From Acidobacteriota bacterium (GTDB lineage: Bacteria > Acidobacteriota > Terriglobia > Bryobacterales > Bryobacteraceae), in contig CANIVU010000020.1 in assembly GCA_947470805.1 (NCBI GenBank), forward strand, positions 1-64,000: a DNA stretch of 64,000 nucleotides, read 5' to 3'. The first letter of the stretch is position 1. Every line of letters starts with the position of its first letter. The notes beneath the pieces were generated by a model. The model saw only the letters and a list, made by a program, of their open reading frames with translations. It made no database searches and was not told the origin of the DNA. Made by a program: the position numbers and the translations under genes. Below are positions 1 to 10,354 of the stretch, one piece after another.

Positions 1-1
1 C

Positions 2-1276
2 GATTGGGTCAAGCCCACCGAACGCAATCTGGACTTCGCTCTCGCCAGCGAACGCACCGCCGCCGCCACGCACAACACCCCCATCGAAGCCGAAATCCAG
101 CGCCTCGAAAAGCTCCTCGAAGCCCTCCCAAAGGACGACGAAAAGACCAAACCAGAAGCCGACAAACTCCGCAAAAACATCGCCGATCAAAAGGCCCGCC
201 TCAAGCCCAAACCCGACATCCGCGCCCTCTACGACATGGGCGGCGAGCCCTCGCCAGTGTTCCTGCTAAAACGCGGCGAAGCCCAAATGCTCGGCGATCG
301 CGTCGAGCCTCAGGTCCCCGCCATCCTCCACCGCGACGGCCTCGCCCCCTACGTCCCAATACCCCCGTTCGAAAACACGAGCGGCCGCCGCCTCGCCTTC
401 GCCCGCTGGCTCACTCAGCCCAATCACCCGCTCACCGCCCGCGTCATGGTCAACCGTCTCTGGCGCCACCACTTCGGCCGCGGCATCGTCGAAACCATGT
501 CCAACTTCGGCAAAACCGGCGCCCCGCCCACACACCCCGAACTGCTCGATTGGCTCGCGATCGAATTCGTCGACAAGAACTGGAGCATCAAGTCCATGCA
601 CCGCCTCATGATGACGTCCACGGCCTACCGCCAGTCCGCCAACCCAGCCCCACAAGCCCTCTCCGCCGACCCCGAAAACAAGCTCCTCTCCCGCATGCCC
701 CTCCGCCGCATGGACGCCGAACAGCTCCACGATTCCATGCTCCTCGCCACCGCCCGCCTCTCCCCGGAACGCTTCGGCCCCGCCGTCCCCGTCGAAACCC
801 GCCCCGGCGGCGAAGTCGTCGAAAGGGCCGCCCGCGACCAGTGGCGCCGCGCCATCTATCTCCTCCAGCGCCGCACCACCCCTGTCACCCTCCTCGAAGC
901 CTTCGACCTCCCCGCCATGTCGCCCAACTGCACCGAACGTGCCCACTCCACCGTCTCCACCCAGGCCCTGGAAATGCGCAACAGCCCCGTCGTCCTCGAA
1001 CACGCCCGCTACCTCGCCGGCCGCCTGCTCGATCAGTTCCCCAACGACGCCGCTCGCCAAATCGACGACGTCTATCTCCGCACCGTCTCCCGCCATCCAA
1101 CGGCCGAAGAATCCGCCCACGCCATCACCGCTCTCACCAAGCTCGAACAAAACTGGCTCGCCCATCTGGAGCAGCAAAAGGTCACCGCCCCCCACGCCGC
1201 CACCGCCCGCTGGCACGCCCTCGGCGATTTCGTCCACGCCATGCTTTCCTCCGCGGAGTTCATCTATGTCGACTAA
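2..1276 (+). CDS. PSD1 (DUF1553) domain protein, C-terminal part
   Basis: The reading frame is open from the first bases of the window, so the gene is cut at its 5' end; 424 residues are visible. The visible part holds a charged Lys/Glu-rich helical stretch followed by the DUF1553 core, with the family landmarks [13 protein letters not shown], a HPELLDWLA segment and a TSTAYRQS segment. These proteins are large secreted planctomycete/acidobacterial proteins, usually with N-terminal cytochrome-like and DUF1549 domains that would lie upstream of this window. Their biochemical role is not established. The TAA stop overlaps the ATG of the DUF1501 gene downstream by 11 bases, so the two are one transcriptional unit. 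A second cassette of the same kind lies at 51855-57197. Confidence 0.85.
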   Translation, partial: DWVKPTERNLDFALASERTAAATHNTPIEAEIQRLEKLLEALPKDDEKTKPEADKLRKNIADQKARLKPKPDIRALYDMGGEPSPVFLLKRGEAQMLGDRVEPQVPAILHRDGLAPYVPIPPFENTSGRRLAFARWLTQPNHPLTARVMVNRLWRHHFGRGIVETMSNFGKTGAPPTHPELLDWLAIEFVDKNWSIKSMHRLMMTSTAYRQSANPAPQALSADPENKLLSRMPLRRMDAEQLHDSMLLATARLSPERFGPAVPVETRPGGEVVERAARDQWRRAIYLLQRRTTPVTLLEAFDLPAMSPNCTERAHSTVSTQALEMRNSPVVLEHARYLAGRLLDQFPNDAARQIDDVYLRTVSRHPTAEESAHAITALTKLEQNWLAHLEQQKVTAPHAATARWHALGDFVHAMLSSAEFIYVD

Positions 1277-2681
1277 CCGCCTCTCCCGCCGCGGCCTCTT
1301 CAGCCGCATGATCGATGGCGTCCAGGGTGCCGCCCTCGCCTCCCTCGCCACCGCCGATTACGCCCGCGCCGCCAACTACGATCTCACCGCCAAACAGCCC
1401 CACTTCGCCCCCAAAGCCAAAGCCGTCATTCACCTCTTCATGAACGGCGGCCCCAGCCAGGTCGACCTCTTCGATCCCAAACCCGCCCTCCAAAAATTCG
1501 CCGGCACCGCCCCCAGCCGCGACATCGTCAATCAAATCGAATTCGCCGATCAGATCGGCGTCATGATGCCCGCCCCCTTCGGCTTCAAGCGCTACGGCAA
1601 ATGTGGCATGGAGATGACCGAACTCATGCCCCACCTGGGCTCCGTGGTCGACGACATCGCCTTCATCCGCTCCACCTACGGCGAACATTTCAACCACGAA
1701 CCGTCGCTCTATCTCATGCACTCCGGCCGCACCCTCCCCGGCCGCCCGTCGCTCGGCGCCTGGGTCACGTACGGCCTCGGCTCGGTCAATCAAAACCTGC
1801 CCGCCTACGTCGTTCTCGACGATCCCAAGGGCCTCCCCATCAACCTCACCCAGAACTGGCAATCGGGCTGGCTCCCGCCCATCTACCAGGGCACCCGCTT
1901 CCGCTCCGAAGGCCTGCCGCTTTTGAATCTGAAGCCACCGGAAGAGCTCCCCTCCCCGCTCGTCGAAGCCCAGCGCGACCTCCTCCGCACGCTCGATCAG
2001 CGGCATCGCTCCGCCCGCCCCGGCCACGGCGATCTCGACGCCCGCATCGCCAGCTACGAACTCGCCGCGCGCATGCAGCTCTCCGCCACCGACGCGCTCG
2101 ATCTCAGCCAGGAATCCGAAGCCACCCGCGAAATGTACGGCCTCAACGACGACGCCACGCAGTCCTACGGCCGCCGCTGCCTCATGGCCCGCCGTCTCGT
2201 CGAACGCGGTGTCCGCTTCGTCCAGATCTTCATCGAAGGCCAGATCTGGGACAACCACTCGGACCTCGAAAAGTCATTGAAATACTGCTGCGGCAAGACC
2301 GACAAACCCATCGCCGCCCTCATTCGCGACCTCAAACAGCGCGGCCTGCTCGATTCCACTCTCATCCTCTGGGGCGGGGAATTCGGCCGCATGCCCATCT
2401 CGCAAATCCGCGCCGGCGGCACCGCCGGCCGCGACCACGGCCCCGGCGGCTTCACCACCTGGATGGCCGGCGGCGGCACCAAGGGCGGCGTTGTCCACGG
2501 CGCCACCGATGACATCGGCTACAAAGCTGTGGAGAACCGCGTCAGCGTGCACGACTTCCACGCCACCATGCTCCACCTCCTCGGCTTGAAATTCCGAGAC
2601 CTCGCCTTCACCCGCCACAGCCTGCCCGAACGGCTGACGGACCAATACCCGGCCCGCGTCGTCTCCGAGATTCTGGTCTAG
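1266..2681 (+). CDS. DUF1501 family protein
   Basis: A 471-residue protein starting at the ATG inside the end of the upstream PSD1 gene. The N-terminus carries a twin-arginine type signal (SRRGLFSRM), so export by Tat is likely. The body has the DUF1501 marks: HLFMNGGPSQVDLFDPKP near residue 55, a conserved ARRLVERGVRFVQI segment, and a C-terminal GGEFGRMP with a RDHGPGGF stretch that resemble the metal site of the alkaline-phosphatase/sulfatase fold. Genes of this family nearly always follow a PSD1 gene, as here and at 54172. The function is not established. The last four bases, CTAG, also hold the stop codon of the convergent gene on the other strand. Confidence 0.88.
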   Translation: MSTNRLSRRGLFSRMIDGVQGAALASLATADYARAANYDLTAKQPHFAPKAKAVIHLFMNGGPSQVDLFDPKPALQKFAGTAPSRDIVNQIEFADQIGVMMPAPFGFKRYGKCGMEMTELMPHLGSVVDDIAFIRSTYGEHFNHEPSLYLMHSGRTLPGRPSLGAWVTYGLGSVNQNLPAYVVLDDPKGLPINLTQNWQSGWLPPIYQGTRFRSEGLPLLNLKPPEELPSPLVEAQRDLLRTLDQRHRSARPGHGDLDARIASYELAARMQLSATDALDLSQESEATREMYGLNDDATQSYGRRCLMARRLVERGVRFVQIFIEGQIWDNHSDLEKSLKYCCGKTDKPIAALIRDLKQRGLLDSTLILWGGEFGRMPISQIRAGGTAGRDHGPGGFTTWMAGGGTKGGVVHGATDDIGYKAVENRVSVHDFHATMLHLLGLKFRDLAFTRHSLPERLTDQYPARVVSEILV

Positions 2682-3676
2682 AAGGTTCCCGCCATCCGGC
2701 TCTTCCCCGCGCGCGCCGCCACCGCGCCGCACTCGGTGGCAATGGAGACTTCTTCCTTCGCCGGCAGCCAGTGCCCATACTCTTCCCCAAACCATTTGGC
2801 GGCGAAGCTCTTCTCCGCCGGGGCCACAAATTCCAACCGGTCGGCGTAAAACTGCGACCACGGCTCGCACCGGTTGCGAATTGTGGAACGGATCGACTTA
2901 CGGCTAAACCGGTACCGGCTCGGGTTCAACGATTCGTCCAGGTGATTGGACAGAAACGGTTCCAACAAATGGTCCCGGTCGATACCCGCCCGCAGCCGCC
3001 AGCCCTCGGCCGTACGTTCAAACATCGGCTGCCTCTCGGTGTCCCCAATGCGCACAGAATGGCGGAGGTTCTGATAGAACTTCATGCCGGCGTAATTGGC
3101 CGCCAGATCCCCATTCGAGTACACTCCACTGGCCAGCGTGCCGAAATACTTATGTTCCTGTTTCACGCCGCGCGCCACCACCGCGGCGATAGCGTCCGCC
3201 TCGCTCGCCCCGGCGGCTTTATACTTCGTGGCCAGCACGGCGTAGCCGTGGCCCTGCTGGAAGAAGTGGTCAATCTTGTCGGTGCCCACATAGTAACCGT
3301 GCACCCGAATCGTTGGCGCATCGATCACGAAAGACGCCGGCACTGGCGAAAGCGTGGCGCGGTAAATGGACGAAAACAGCCCCGGCCGGAAACGCACAGG
3401 AGCCTCGGCCACTCGAATCCCCTTCACCCATTTCACAATCCGCGAAGCAAACACATTCCGCCCGACCCACTCAAAGAGTATCTGCTCCGGCTCACGACCG
3501 GTGCGATCCGCTTCGATGATCGCCACCACCTTCCGCGACAGTTCCGGGCCAATGTCATAGAGCGGTGTTCGGGGTGTGGTGAACTGGTCGGTTTCAGTGC
3601 TAAGCGCCACGAGGCCAGCCGCGAAAAGGCCGCACGCCAGTAACGGCGTATTAATGAATTGGAAACGATAATGCAA
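2678..3676 (-). CDS. secreted protein of unknown function
   Basis: A 332-residue ORF starting with TTG; no ATG is available before the hydrophobic segment PLLACGLFAAGLVALS, which reads as a signal peptide or membrane anchor. The mature part has notable conserved-looking stretches, GTDKIDHFFQQGHGY and SGVYSNGDLAANYAGMKFY, that suggest a helical enzyme-like domain, but I do not recognise the family. It ends in a 4-base tail-to-tail overlap with the DUF1501 gene. A weak GGAAG lies just upstream of the start. Coding is supported by length and by the signal peptide; the function is unknown. Confidence 0.7.
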   Translation of the reverse strand: MHYRFQFINTPLLACGLFAAGLVALSTETDQFTTPRTPLYDIGPELSRKVVAIIEADRTGREPEQILFEWVGRNVFASRIVKWVKGIRVAEAPVRFRPGLFSSIYRATLSPVPASFVIDAPTIRVHGYYVGTDKIDHFFQQGHGYAVLATKYKAAGASEADAIAAVVARGVKQEHKYFGTLASGVYSNGDLAANYAGMKFYQNLRHSVRIGDTERQPMFERTAEGWRLRAGIDRDHLLEPFLSNHLDESLNPSRYRFSRKSIRSTIRNRCEPWSQFYADRLEFVAPAEKSFAAKWFGEEYGHWLPAKEEVSIATECGAVAARAGKSRMAGTF

Positions 3677-3750
3677 TGCTTCCAGTTTACGAAAAATTAG
3701 GGACAGTCACCGCAATTACCCCATTTCCCCGTAAACCAAACGCAATATAT

Positions 3751-3790
3751 TGGTGTCAGACACCTCATTTTTATCCGTAAAATACGTGTC
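3751..3790. repeat. TGGTGTCAGACACC palindromic repeat, copy 1
   Basis: The sequence begins with a 13-base palindrome (GGTGTC-A-GACACC) and continues with a T-run and TCCGTAAAA. A nearly identical copy is at 12949-12986, with 30 of the first 31 bases matching. It lies 25 bases beyond the 3' end of the cystathionine enzyme gene. It looks like a small dispersed intergenic repeat; whether it acts as a terminator is not clear from sequence. Confidence 0.6.
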
Positions 3791-3814
3791 TTACGTCGCG
3801 GGGCCGTACGCCGA

Positions 3815-4942
3815 TTACCCACCCACCCGCAACGCCTGACCCAGATCCCGCCAAAGGTCTTCGGCGTTCTCAATCCCCACGCTCAGCCGCAGCAGCGAAG
3901 GCGGCAAATGCTCCTGCCCCGGTATACACGCCCGCCTCTCAATCGTCGATTCCACCGCCCCCAGGCTCGTCGCATGGTGGATTAGCCGCAGCTTCGTGCA
4001 AACCCGGTCCGCCGCCTCCGCCCCGCCCCGCACATCGAACGAGATAATCGTACCAAACCCGTTCAACTGCTCCCGCGCCACGGCATGCGTCGGATGGGAC
4101 GCCAATCCCGGGTAGCGCGTCACTGCCACCTCCGCGTGCTCCGCCAACCGTTCCGCCAACACCCCCGCGCTTCGTTGCGCCCGCTCCAGCCGCAGCGCCA
4201 ACGTCCGCACGCCGCGCACCGCCAGAAAGGCCTCCATCACGCCCGGCGTCGCCCCGGTCAATTCGCGCGTATGCCGCAGCGCCGCCGCCAACCGCGAATC
4301 GCGAACAGTCACCACGCCGCCCAGCAAGTCCGAATGCCCCCCAATGAACTTGGTGGCCGATAGCATCGAAACCTCCGCCCCCAACCGCAGCGGCTGCTGG
4401 TTCAGCGGCGTCGCAAAGGTATTGTCGACGCCAGCAATCGCGCCCGCCTTTCGCGGCGCCGCACAAATGGCCCGCACGTCCGCCACCGAAAGCAGCGGAT
4501 TGGACGGCGATTCCAACCAGATCAAATCGGCACTCGCTGCCCCTGCAATCCACGCCGCCGTATCCGCAACCGCGATCTTCCGCACCGTCCAACGCCCCCG
4601 TGCCTCCCCGGCCGCAGCCAGTCCGGAAACCCCTTGGTAGCAATCGTCGGGCAACAGCACGACCGCCCCAGCCGGCAACTGCTCAAACACCGCGGCAATC
4701 GCGGCCATCCCCGATGCAAAGGCGACAGACTCCCCGCCCTCCATCCCACCCACAATCTCCTCCAGCGCCTCCCACGTCGGCGTCCCGTCGTCCCTGGCGT
4801 AAGCCCGCTGCTCCCCCAGGACGAAATTGGAAGCCGGCACCAACGGCACGTTCAACGGTGCCCCCGGCGTCCGGTCCCGCCCCCCCGATACCAGCCACGA
4901 CTCTATCGAAAGCCCATCCGCATCATTTCGCTCGTCATGCAT
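3815..4942 (-). CDS. trans-sulfuration PLP enzyme (cystathionine gamma-synthase/lyase-like)
   Basis: A 375-residue member of the Cys/Met metabolism PLP family (aspartate aminotransferase fold type I). Visible marks are the SGMAAI segment, the DDCYQG tyrosine region, ESPSNP, DNTFATP and the cofactor lysine in SATKFIGGHSD; the C-terminus ends with the usual RLSVGIE segment. Family members make or break cystathionine or related thioethers in the cytosol; which reaction applies here cannot be read from sequence. I chose the ATG at 4942 because a GGGGA lies just upstream and the family homology begins a few residues later. The frame stays open to an ATG at 5038, directly after the stop of the kinase gene, but the extra 32 residues are Gly-rich and unlike the family. 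Confidence 0.87.
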   Translation of the reverse strand: MHDERNDADGLSIESWLVSGGRDRTPGAPLNVPLVPASNFVLGEQRAYARDDGTPTWEALEEIVGGMEGGESVAFASGMAAIAAVFEQLPAGAVVLLPDDCYQGVSGLAAAGEARGRWTVRKIAVADTAAWIAGAASADLIWLESPSNPLLSVADVRAICAAPRKAGAIAGVDNTFATPLNQQPLRLGAEVSMLSATKFIGGHSDLLGGVVTVRDSRLAAALRHTRELTGATPGVMEAFLAVRGVRTLALRLERAQRSAGVLAERLAEHAEVAVTRYPGLASHPTHAVAREQLNGFGTIISFDVRGGAEAADRVCTKLRLIHHATSLGAVESTIERRACIPGQEHLPPSLLRLSVGIENAEDLWRDLGQALRVGG

Positions 4943-5038
4943 TTCCCCAGTGTATCCATCACCTCCATAACCTCGTCCCTCATCGCTTTTGCAAACGCTC
5001 GGTTCGCCGTCCCATCCCCCGCCAGGCAGTTCGATCAT

Positions 5039-7189
5039 TTAATGCAAAGGGAGGGCATCCAACAATTGCCGCACCGTTGCCGCCAGAGTGTCCTGGCTAA
5101 ATGGCTTCTGCAAAAAACCACACCCTGGAACCGCTTTCCAATCATGGACGCGCGCCTCCGTGGAATACCCCGATAGGAACAGAATTCTCAGTCCGGGCCG
5201 CGCCGCCTGCAGCCGCTTCGCCAACTCCGCCCCATTCATCTTCGGCATCCCGACATCCGTCACCAACAGCTCCACCGGGTTCTCCGCGAATAGTTGTAGG
5301 GCTTCATCCGGCCCCGCCGCCTCCAGCACACGATAACCGTACGCCCGTAATATGATCCCCACCATTTGCCGTACCGCTGGCTGGTCTTCGACCAATAGGA
5401 TCCTCTCGCCCCGCCCCAACGCAATCGTCGCCTTTGGGGCCGTCACGGTCTCCACCGGCGCTGTCGACACCGGCAGATACAATCGAAACGACGAGCCTTT
5501 GCCCATCTCGGTCTCGACGGCTACATGCCCGCCGGACTGAATCGCGATCCCCTGCACCGTCGACAATCCCAGCCCCGTCCCGCGGCCCAACCCCTTCGTG
5601 GTGAAGAACGGTTCGAAGATGTGCCCCAGTGTTTCCGCGTCGATCCCGGTACCCGTGTCCCGCACCGTCAACTCCACATAGGGGCCTGGCACCACCGGCT
5701 CATCGCAGATCACGGGGCTCCCCTCCAGGTCGCACACCCTCGTTGCAATCGTCAACGTTCCGCCGCCCGGCATCGCATCCTGGGCATTAACCGCCAGATT
5801 CATCACCACCTGCTCAATCTGATTCCTGTCCGCGAGCACCTGCGGCAGTCCCTCCGCCAGATTCATCTCGATGGCAATGTGCTCATGGATGAGTCGCCGC
5901 AGCATTCCCTCCATCCCACGCACTGCATCGTTGACGCTGAATCGCTCCGGGTGCAATACCTGCCTCCGGCTGAACGCCAGCAACTGCTTGACCAGCAGTG
6001 CGGACCGTTTCCCGGCGTTCAGAATCTCATTGACGTTCCGATACTGCGGATTCGCCGGTCCCATTTGCCGGATGGCAATCTCCGAATAGCCGTTAATCAC
6101 CGTCAGCATATTGTTGAAATCGTGTGCGATGCCACCGGCCAGCCGCCCGATCGATTCCATCTTCTGGGCCTGCATCAACTGCGAACGCAACCGCTTCTCC
6201 TCCGCTTCGGCTTCCTTTCGCTCCGTCACATCGTACAGGCAGATCAGCGTCTGGCCCTCTCCCTCCGACGAAATCACCGACTCCGATTTCCAAAAGGTGA
6301 CCTTCCGCGTGGCGCTGTTACCCGGTGCACGGACCTCGCATTCGATCTCCTGCGGCGTGAAACTTGTCCTGCGTGCCTTACCTGTCGATGCCTCAACACG
6401 GCCACTCGTGTACGCCGCCTCGGAATCGCAATCTTTCGGATCCGTCAACGAATGCACACAGTGCAGTGCCTCGCCCACTGGCGTCCCCACCAACTCCGCT
6501 TCACTTGCCCTGGAGTACTGCGCGAACGCCGGATTCGCACGCACAATGTTCCGGTCGTTATCCACAAGACACAACATCACCGGAGTATGGCGGAAGATCG
6601 TCTCAACCGTGGCTCGGCTGCTTGCCACCGCGGCGTCTCGCTGCTTGTCCGCCGTGATGTCGCTGATCACTACCTGCCACTCCGGTCGCCCCGCCGTCTC
6701 CCTCGCCTTCGACATCTCCAGCCGAGCCCAGAACGGCTCGCTGTCCTGTCGTTTCAGCCGTAACTCGAAGCGCTGCGCGCTTCCGTCGTCCATCCATAGC
6801 TTCCGGTGCAGATAGTAGACATCCTGGTCGGCGCTCGCGATGAACCGGGAAAAGGGCTGCCCGGTAAGGCTGCTCCTTGTCACTCCCAATTGCTCCCCTA
6901 AAGTCAGATTTGCCCGTTCCACCAGGCCCGATTCCGATATCGTGCAGTACCCGACTGGCGCAAAATCGTACAGATCGACATAGGCCGCCTTCGTCTCTTC
7001 CAGTTCCGCCTGGGTCCGGCGCAACTCCTCGTTCTGCATCTCCAGTTCAATCTGGTGAACGCGCAAGTTGTGCAGGATGGTTGGTATGTCCTCTGACGGG
7101 TCCGGTCCGGCTTCCACCCCTTCCCGGGAAGATGCTATGGTTTCCGCATGTTGACGTAGCTCCTCGGAAAGCCAATCACCATTAGACAT
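5039..7189 (-). CDS. PAS-domain hybrid sensor histidine kinase with receiver domain
   Basis: A 716-residue soluble kinase. Order: short coiled coil (about residues 40-75), PAS domain (about 75-190), second PAS/PAC (about 195-330), a coiled linker, a HisKA H-box with GGIAHDFNNML (phosphoacceptor His near 355), a HATPase domain (N-box NLAVNAQDAM, DTGTGID, GLGLSTVQG), and a C-terminal receiver with the phosphoacceptor Asp in LVTDVGMP near 645. There is no membrane segment, so it senses a cytoplasmic signal. The start has a strong GGAGG and overlaps the stop of the CheB-CheR gene by 8 bases, indicating translational coupling. An intramolecular phosphorelay is likely, since no separate output regulator is adjacent. 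Confidence 0.93.
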   Translation of the reverse strand: MSNGDWLSEELRQHAETIASSREGVEAGPDPSEDIPTILHNLRVHQIELEMQNEELRRTQAELEETKAAYVDLYDFAPVGYCTISESGLVERANLTLGEQLGVTRSSLTGQPFSRFIASADQDVYYLHRKLWMDDGSAQRFELRLKRQDSEPFWARLEMSKARETAGRPEWQVVISDITADKQRDAAVASSRATVETIFRHTPVMLCLVDNDRNIVRANPAFAQYSRASEAELVGTPVGEALHCVHSLTDPKDCDSEAAYTSGRVEASTGKARRTSFTPQEIECEVRAPGNSATRKVTFWKSESVISSEGEGQTLICLYDVTERKEAEAEEKRLRSQLMQAQKMESIGRLAGGIAHDFNNMLTVINGYSEIAIRQMGPANPQYRNVNEILNAGKRSALLVKQLLAFSRRQVLHPERFSVNDAVRGMEGMLRRLIHEHIAIEMNLAEGLPQVLADRNQIEQVVMNLAVNAQDAMPGGGTLTIATRVCDLEGSPVICDEPVVPGPYVELTVRDTGTGIDAETLGHIFEPFFTTKGLGRGTGLGLSTVQGIAIQSGGHVAVETEMGKGSSFRLYLPVSTAPVETVTAPKATIALGRGERILLVEDQPAVRQMVGIILRAYGYRVLEAAGPDEALQLFAENPVELLVTDVGMPKMNGAELAKRLQAARPGLRILFLSGYSTEARVHDWKAVPGCGFLQKPFSQDTLAATVRQLLDALPLH

Positions 7190-10100
7190 CTCGCCTCCTG
7201 TTTACTTGCCGCGCCAGGGTCGCGATCGCGTAGGTGCCTCCCCGGCTGTTTGTCAGTGCCGTCGCCGTTAGGACAACCTCCAGCCGTTGTCCGTCTTTGC
7301 CGACCCGGAGTGCACGATAGGACTCCAGAATCTCCGATTGACTCAGTCGTTGTACCAATCCCAGCGCCTCTTCCCGGTCCGGTTCCGGAATCAGTTCCCG
7401 GATGTTCATCTCCAGAGCCTCGGCCGCGGTCCACCCAAACATCGCCTCCGCGCCGGGGTTCCACGCAATGATCCGCCCCTCCATATCGTGCGCCACAATG
7501 GCGTCACTCCAGTCCCGCACCACGGCTTCGAATTTCCCCAGATGATCCGCCTGCATCCGTTCCGCTTCGGCCCGGCGCTCTTCGGTGGTATCCAAAAGAA
7601 CCATCAGCCCCGCCGTCATCCGCCCCGCCGCGTCGTAAACAGGCGCCGCGTTCGCCATCACCACCCGCTCCTCCCCGTTAGCCCGCCGGGTCACCAACTC
7701 CCGGGTGCACGCTTTCCCGGTCGCCATCGCTTGTGTCAGCGGAATCTCCCCCGGCTCCAGTTCGCGGCCCTCACAGTCCCGCAAGTGCCACACGGCCGCC
7801 AACGGATCCGTCAGCTCGGTTGCGCCCTCGATGCCGCGGAGCTTCAACCACGCCTCATTCACATATCGCATCCGCCCGTCCGCCACGTTCGCAATCACGA
7901 CTCCCGCATTCCCCTGGTCCATCGCCGTCTGCAGAATCGCCTGCGTCTGTCCCAACTCCTCCAGTGCTCTCCGCGCGACGGAGATATCCACGAATGTGAT
8001 CACAGCTCCTTCAATGACGTTCTCCACCGTCCGGTACGGTTGAATCCGCATGGTGTACCAGTCCCCGCCCCGCGCCTGTACGTCGCCTTCCTTCGGGATC
8101 AGCGTATCCAATACCACCTGCACGTCCGCCGCGAGACTGCTGTACCCAGGCAGATTTGACGAGAGATGGCCCACCGGCCGGCCTACGTCGCTGGCGATCA
8201 GGTTGATGATTCGCGTTGCCGCCGGGGTGAATCGCAAAATGCGCAACTTGTGATCCACGTACACCGTCGCAATCCCGGTTCCCGCCAGCAGATTGTTCAT
8301 GTCGTTGTTCGAGCGGGTCAACTCGGTGACTTTGCTCTGCAGTTCCCCGTTTACTGTCGCCAGCTCCTCGTTCACCGACTGCAACTCTTCCTTCGACGTT
8401 TCCAGTTCCTCGTTCGACGACTGCAACTCCTCGTTCACCGATTGCATCTCTTCGTTCGACGACTGCAACTCCTCGTTGGCGGTCTCCAGTTGCTCGTTCG
8501 CTGCCTGCAGGTACATCTCTTTGGCGCGCAACTCCTGCTGCAGGGCAGCCACCCGTTCATCGGTCGCCACTTCCGGATCACTCACCGCGAGGTTCGCAAT
8601 CGGCGCAGCCTCGGGCTCTTCTTGCATCGCCACCAGGAATAGCGGGTCCTCCACCCTGTCCCCGGTCCCGGCCGGCACCGGCCATACCATCAACTGCACA
8701 GCCGTATAGTGTCCGTTGGTTTTCACACGAATACCGCGGCGTTCCACCACTGCCTTCGTCTGAGCCGCCGCGTGCAGACTCATCGTCAGTTCCGGACGCA
8801 AGCCCTCCCGGGCCATCTTCAGGATGTTGGGTACGCTCACTTCCCCCGGCGCCGGTTCCAGATACTGCCCGGTCCGCCCGTTTACATACAGAATGTCGCC
8901 AAGGGCGTTCACCAATACTGCCGCGGGCGCAAACCGCTGGAGCAGTGTCCGCTCGGCGATCTCCCGAAATGGCCGTTTCATATCACTTGTTCGCTTTCCT
9001 TCGACCCGCGTCGATGACGCTTCCTTCGTTACTTCCGTCCCCGGCGGCCACGTGAGCAAACGGTCGGAGCTGATTCGGCGGGTGGTGAGGCTTTCTACCC
9101 GCCGCTGGTACAGCTTCGCTTTCCGGTCCACCGGAGTGAACAGATCGTTAAACTCACCCGTCGTCTCCGCCGACCCCAAAAACAGAAATCCACCGGGACG
9201 TATCGAGTAGTGAAACAGCGGAATCAGCTTCTTTTGCAGATCCCCGTCAAGGTAGATCAGCAGGTTCCGGCAACTCAACAGGTCCAGCCGGGAAAACGGC
9301 GGATCCTGGATCATGTCCTGCTCGGAAAAGATCACCGTGTCTCGAATGCTCTTTTTAATCCGGTAGTGCGTGCCGTTCGGCGAAAGCCGGAAGAATCGCT
9401 CCAATCGTGTTGGCGAAACCTCGGCGGCAATACTGGCCGGATACTGTCCAGCTCGTGCAATCGCAATCGCTTGCGGGTCGATGTCGGTCGCGAAAATCTG
9501 TAATTTGATGTTTCCTGTTTGCGTCTCCTGCCGCTCCGCCAATAGGATCGCCAGCGAGTACGCCTCCTCACCCGTGGAACAGCCGGGAACCCATACTCGC
9601 ACCGTGCCGCCCGCCCCCGCCGAGGACATCAGTTGCGGGATCACCTGCTCTTCCAAGGCCAGAAACGCCTCCGAATCGCGGAAGAAACGGGTCACGCCGA
9701 TCAACAGATCGCGAAACAGCGCGTCCACCTCCGTTGGCTTCTCCTTCAGATACTTCAAGTACCCGTCTATCGATGAAAACTGATGCACCGCCATTCGCCG
9801 TTCAATGCGGCGGTTCACCGTATTCATCTTGTAGTGCGAGAAATCGTGGCCGATACGGGACCGCAACTGCGAGAGAATCTGCCGAAGCGCGTTCGCGCCC
9901 GCGGGAGCAAGGGGGCCCTTTGCCCGTGGCGGAGGACTGAAGGCCTGCGCTACATACGAAATCAATTTCCCCGCCATCTCCTGCGGTTTGAGTTCAAAGT
10001 CAACCAGGCCCGTTGCAATTGCGCTCCGAGGCATCCCGTTAAACTCGGTCGACTCCGGATCCTGCGCCATCACCATCCCGCCGTGACTCTTGATCGCCCT

Positions 10101-10337
10101 TGCCCCGCGCGTTCCGTCACTGCCTGTGCCCGAAAGGATAACGCCGATCGCCCGCTCCTTCTGATCCTCGGCCATCGAACAGAAAAAGTAGTCAATCGGC
10201 AACCGCAGGCCCCTCGGGATCGTTGGCTCCAGTAACTGCAGCGAGCCGTTCGTCAACGCCATATCCCGATTCGGCGGATTGATATAGATGCAATTCGGCT
10301 CCACTGCCATGCCATCCGTGACCTCAAAGACCGGCAT
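7182..10337 (-). CDS. CheB-CheR fusion with PAS domains (main open frame, lacks the CheB N-terminus)
   Basis: A 1051-residue frame. It opens inside the CheB methylesterase domain (SGTGSDGTRGARA near residue 70), followed by CheR (about 150-410; SAM-binding VWVPGCSTGEEAYSLA), a long heptad coiled coil rich in ELQSSNEE (about 595-675), then three PAS/PAC domains to the C-terminus. Such proteins are cytoplasmic signalling hubs of the chemotaxis methylesterase/methyltransferase type, often paired with a histidine kinase, as here with the kinase gene that starts 8 bases before this one ends. No receptor or cheA is in the window. The missing start of CheB, with its catalytic Ser, is encoded just upstream in another frame (10355-10528), so the gene as given is frameshifted. 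Confidence 0.9.
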   Translation of the reverse strand: MPVFEVTDGMAVEPNCIYINPPNRDMALTNGSLQLLEPTIPRGLRLPIDYFFCSMAEDQKERAIGVILSGTGSDGTRGARAIKSHGGMVMAQDPESTEFNGMPRSAIATGLVDFELKPQEMAGKLISYVAQAFSPPPRAKGPLAPAGANALRQILSQLRSRIGHDFSHYKMNTVNRRIERRMAVHQFSSIDGYLKYLKEKPTEVDALFRDLLIGVTRFFRDSEAFLALEEQVIPQLMSSAGAGGTVRVWVPGCSTGEEAYSLAILLAERQETQTGNIKLQIFATDIDPQAIAIARAGQYPASIAAEVSPTRLERFFRLSPNGTHYRIKKSIRDTVIFSEQDMIQDPPFSRLDLLSCRNLLIYLDGDLQKKLIPLFHYSIRPGGFLFLGSAETTGEFNDLFTPVDRKAKLYQRRVESLTTRRISSDRLLTWPPGTEVTKEASSTRVEGKRTSDMKRPFREIAERTLLQRFAPAAVLVNALGDILYVNGRTGQYLEPAPGEVSVPNILKMAREGLRPELTMSLHAAAQTKAVVERRGIRVKTNGHYTAVQLMVWPVPAGTGDRVEDPLFLVAMQEEPEAAPIANLAVSDPEVATDERVAALQQELRAKEMYLQAANEQLETANEELQSSNEEMQSVNEELQSSNEELETSKEELQSVNEELATVNGELQSKVTELTRSNNDMNNLLAGTGIATVYVDHKLRILRFTPAATRIINLIASDVGRPVGHLSSNLPGYSSLAADVQVVLDTLIPKEGDVQARGGDWYTMRIQPYRTVENVIEGAVITFVDISVARRALEELGQTQAILQTAMDQGNAGVVIANVADGRMRYVNEAWLKLRGIEGATELTDPLAAVWHLRDCEGRELEPGEIPLTQAMATGKACTRELVTRRANGEERVVMANAAPVYDAAGRMTAGLMVLLDTTEERRAEAERMQADHLGKFEAVVRDWSDAIVAHDMEGRIIAWNPGAEAMFGWTAAEALEMNIRELIPEPDREEALGLVQRLSQSEILESYRALRVGKDGQRLEVVLTATALTNSRGGTYAIATLARQVNRRRDV

Positions 10338-10354
10338 GCGGGTGAAACGTTGGA

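Noticed and set aside
4943..5038. 32-codon N-terminal extension of the cystathionine enzyme
   Set aside because: No ribosome site at 5038 and a Gly-rich product unlike the family; ATG at 4942 preferred.
6558..6566. Consensus DnaA box TTATCCACA
   Set aside because: Single copy inside the histidine kinase gene, far from the skew change; no cluster and no origin genes.
8316..8550. Short tandem-like DNA repeats inside the CheB-CheR gene
   Set aside because: They encode the heptads of a coiled coil (ELQSSNEE repeats); protein structure explains them.
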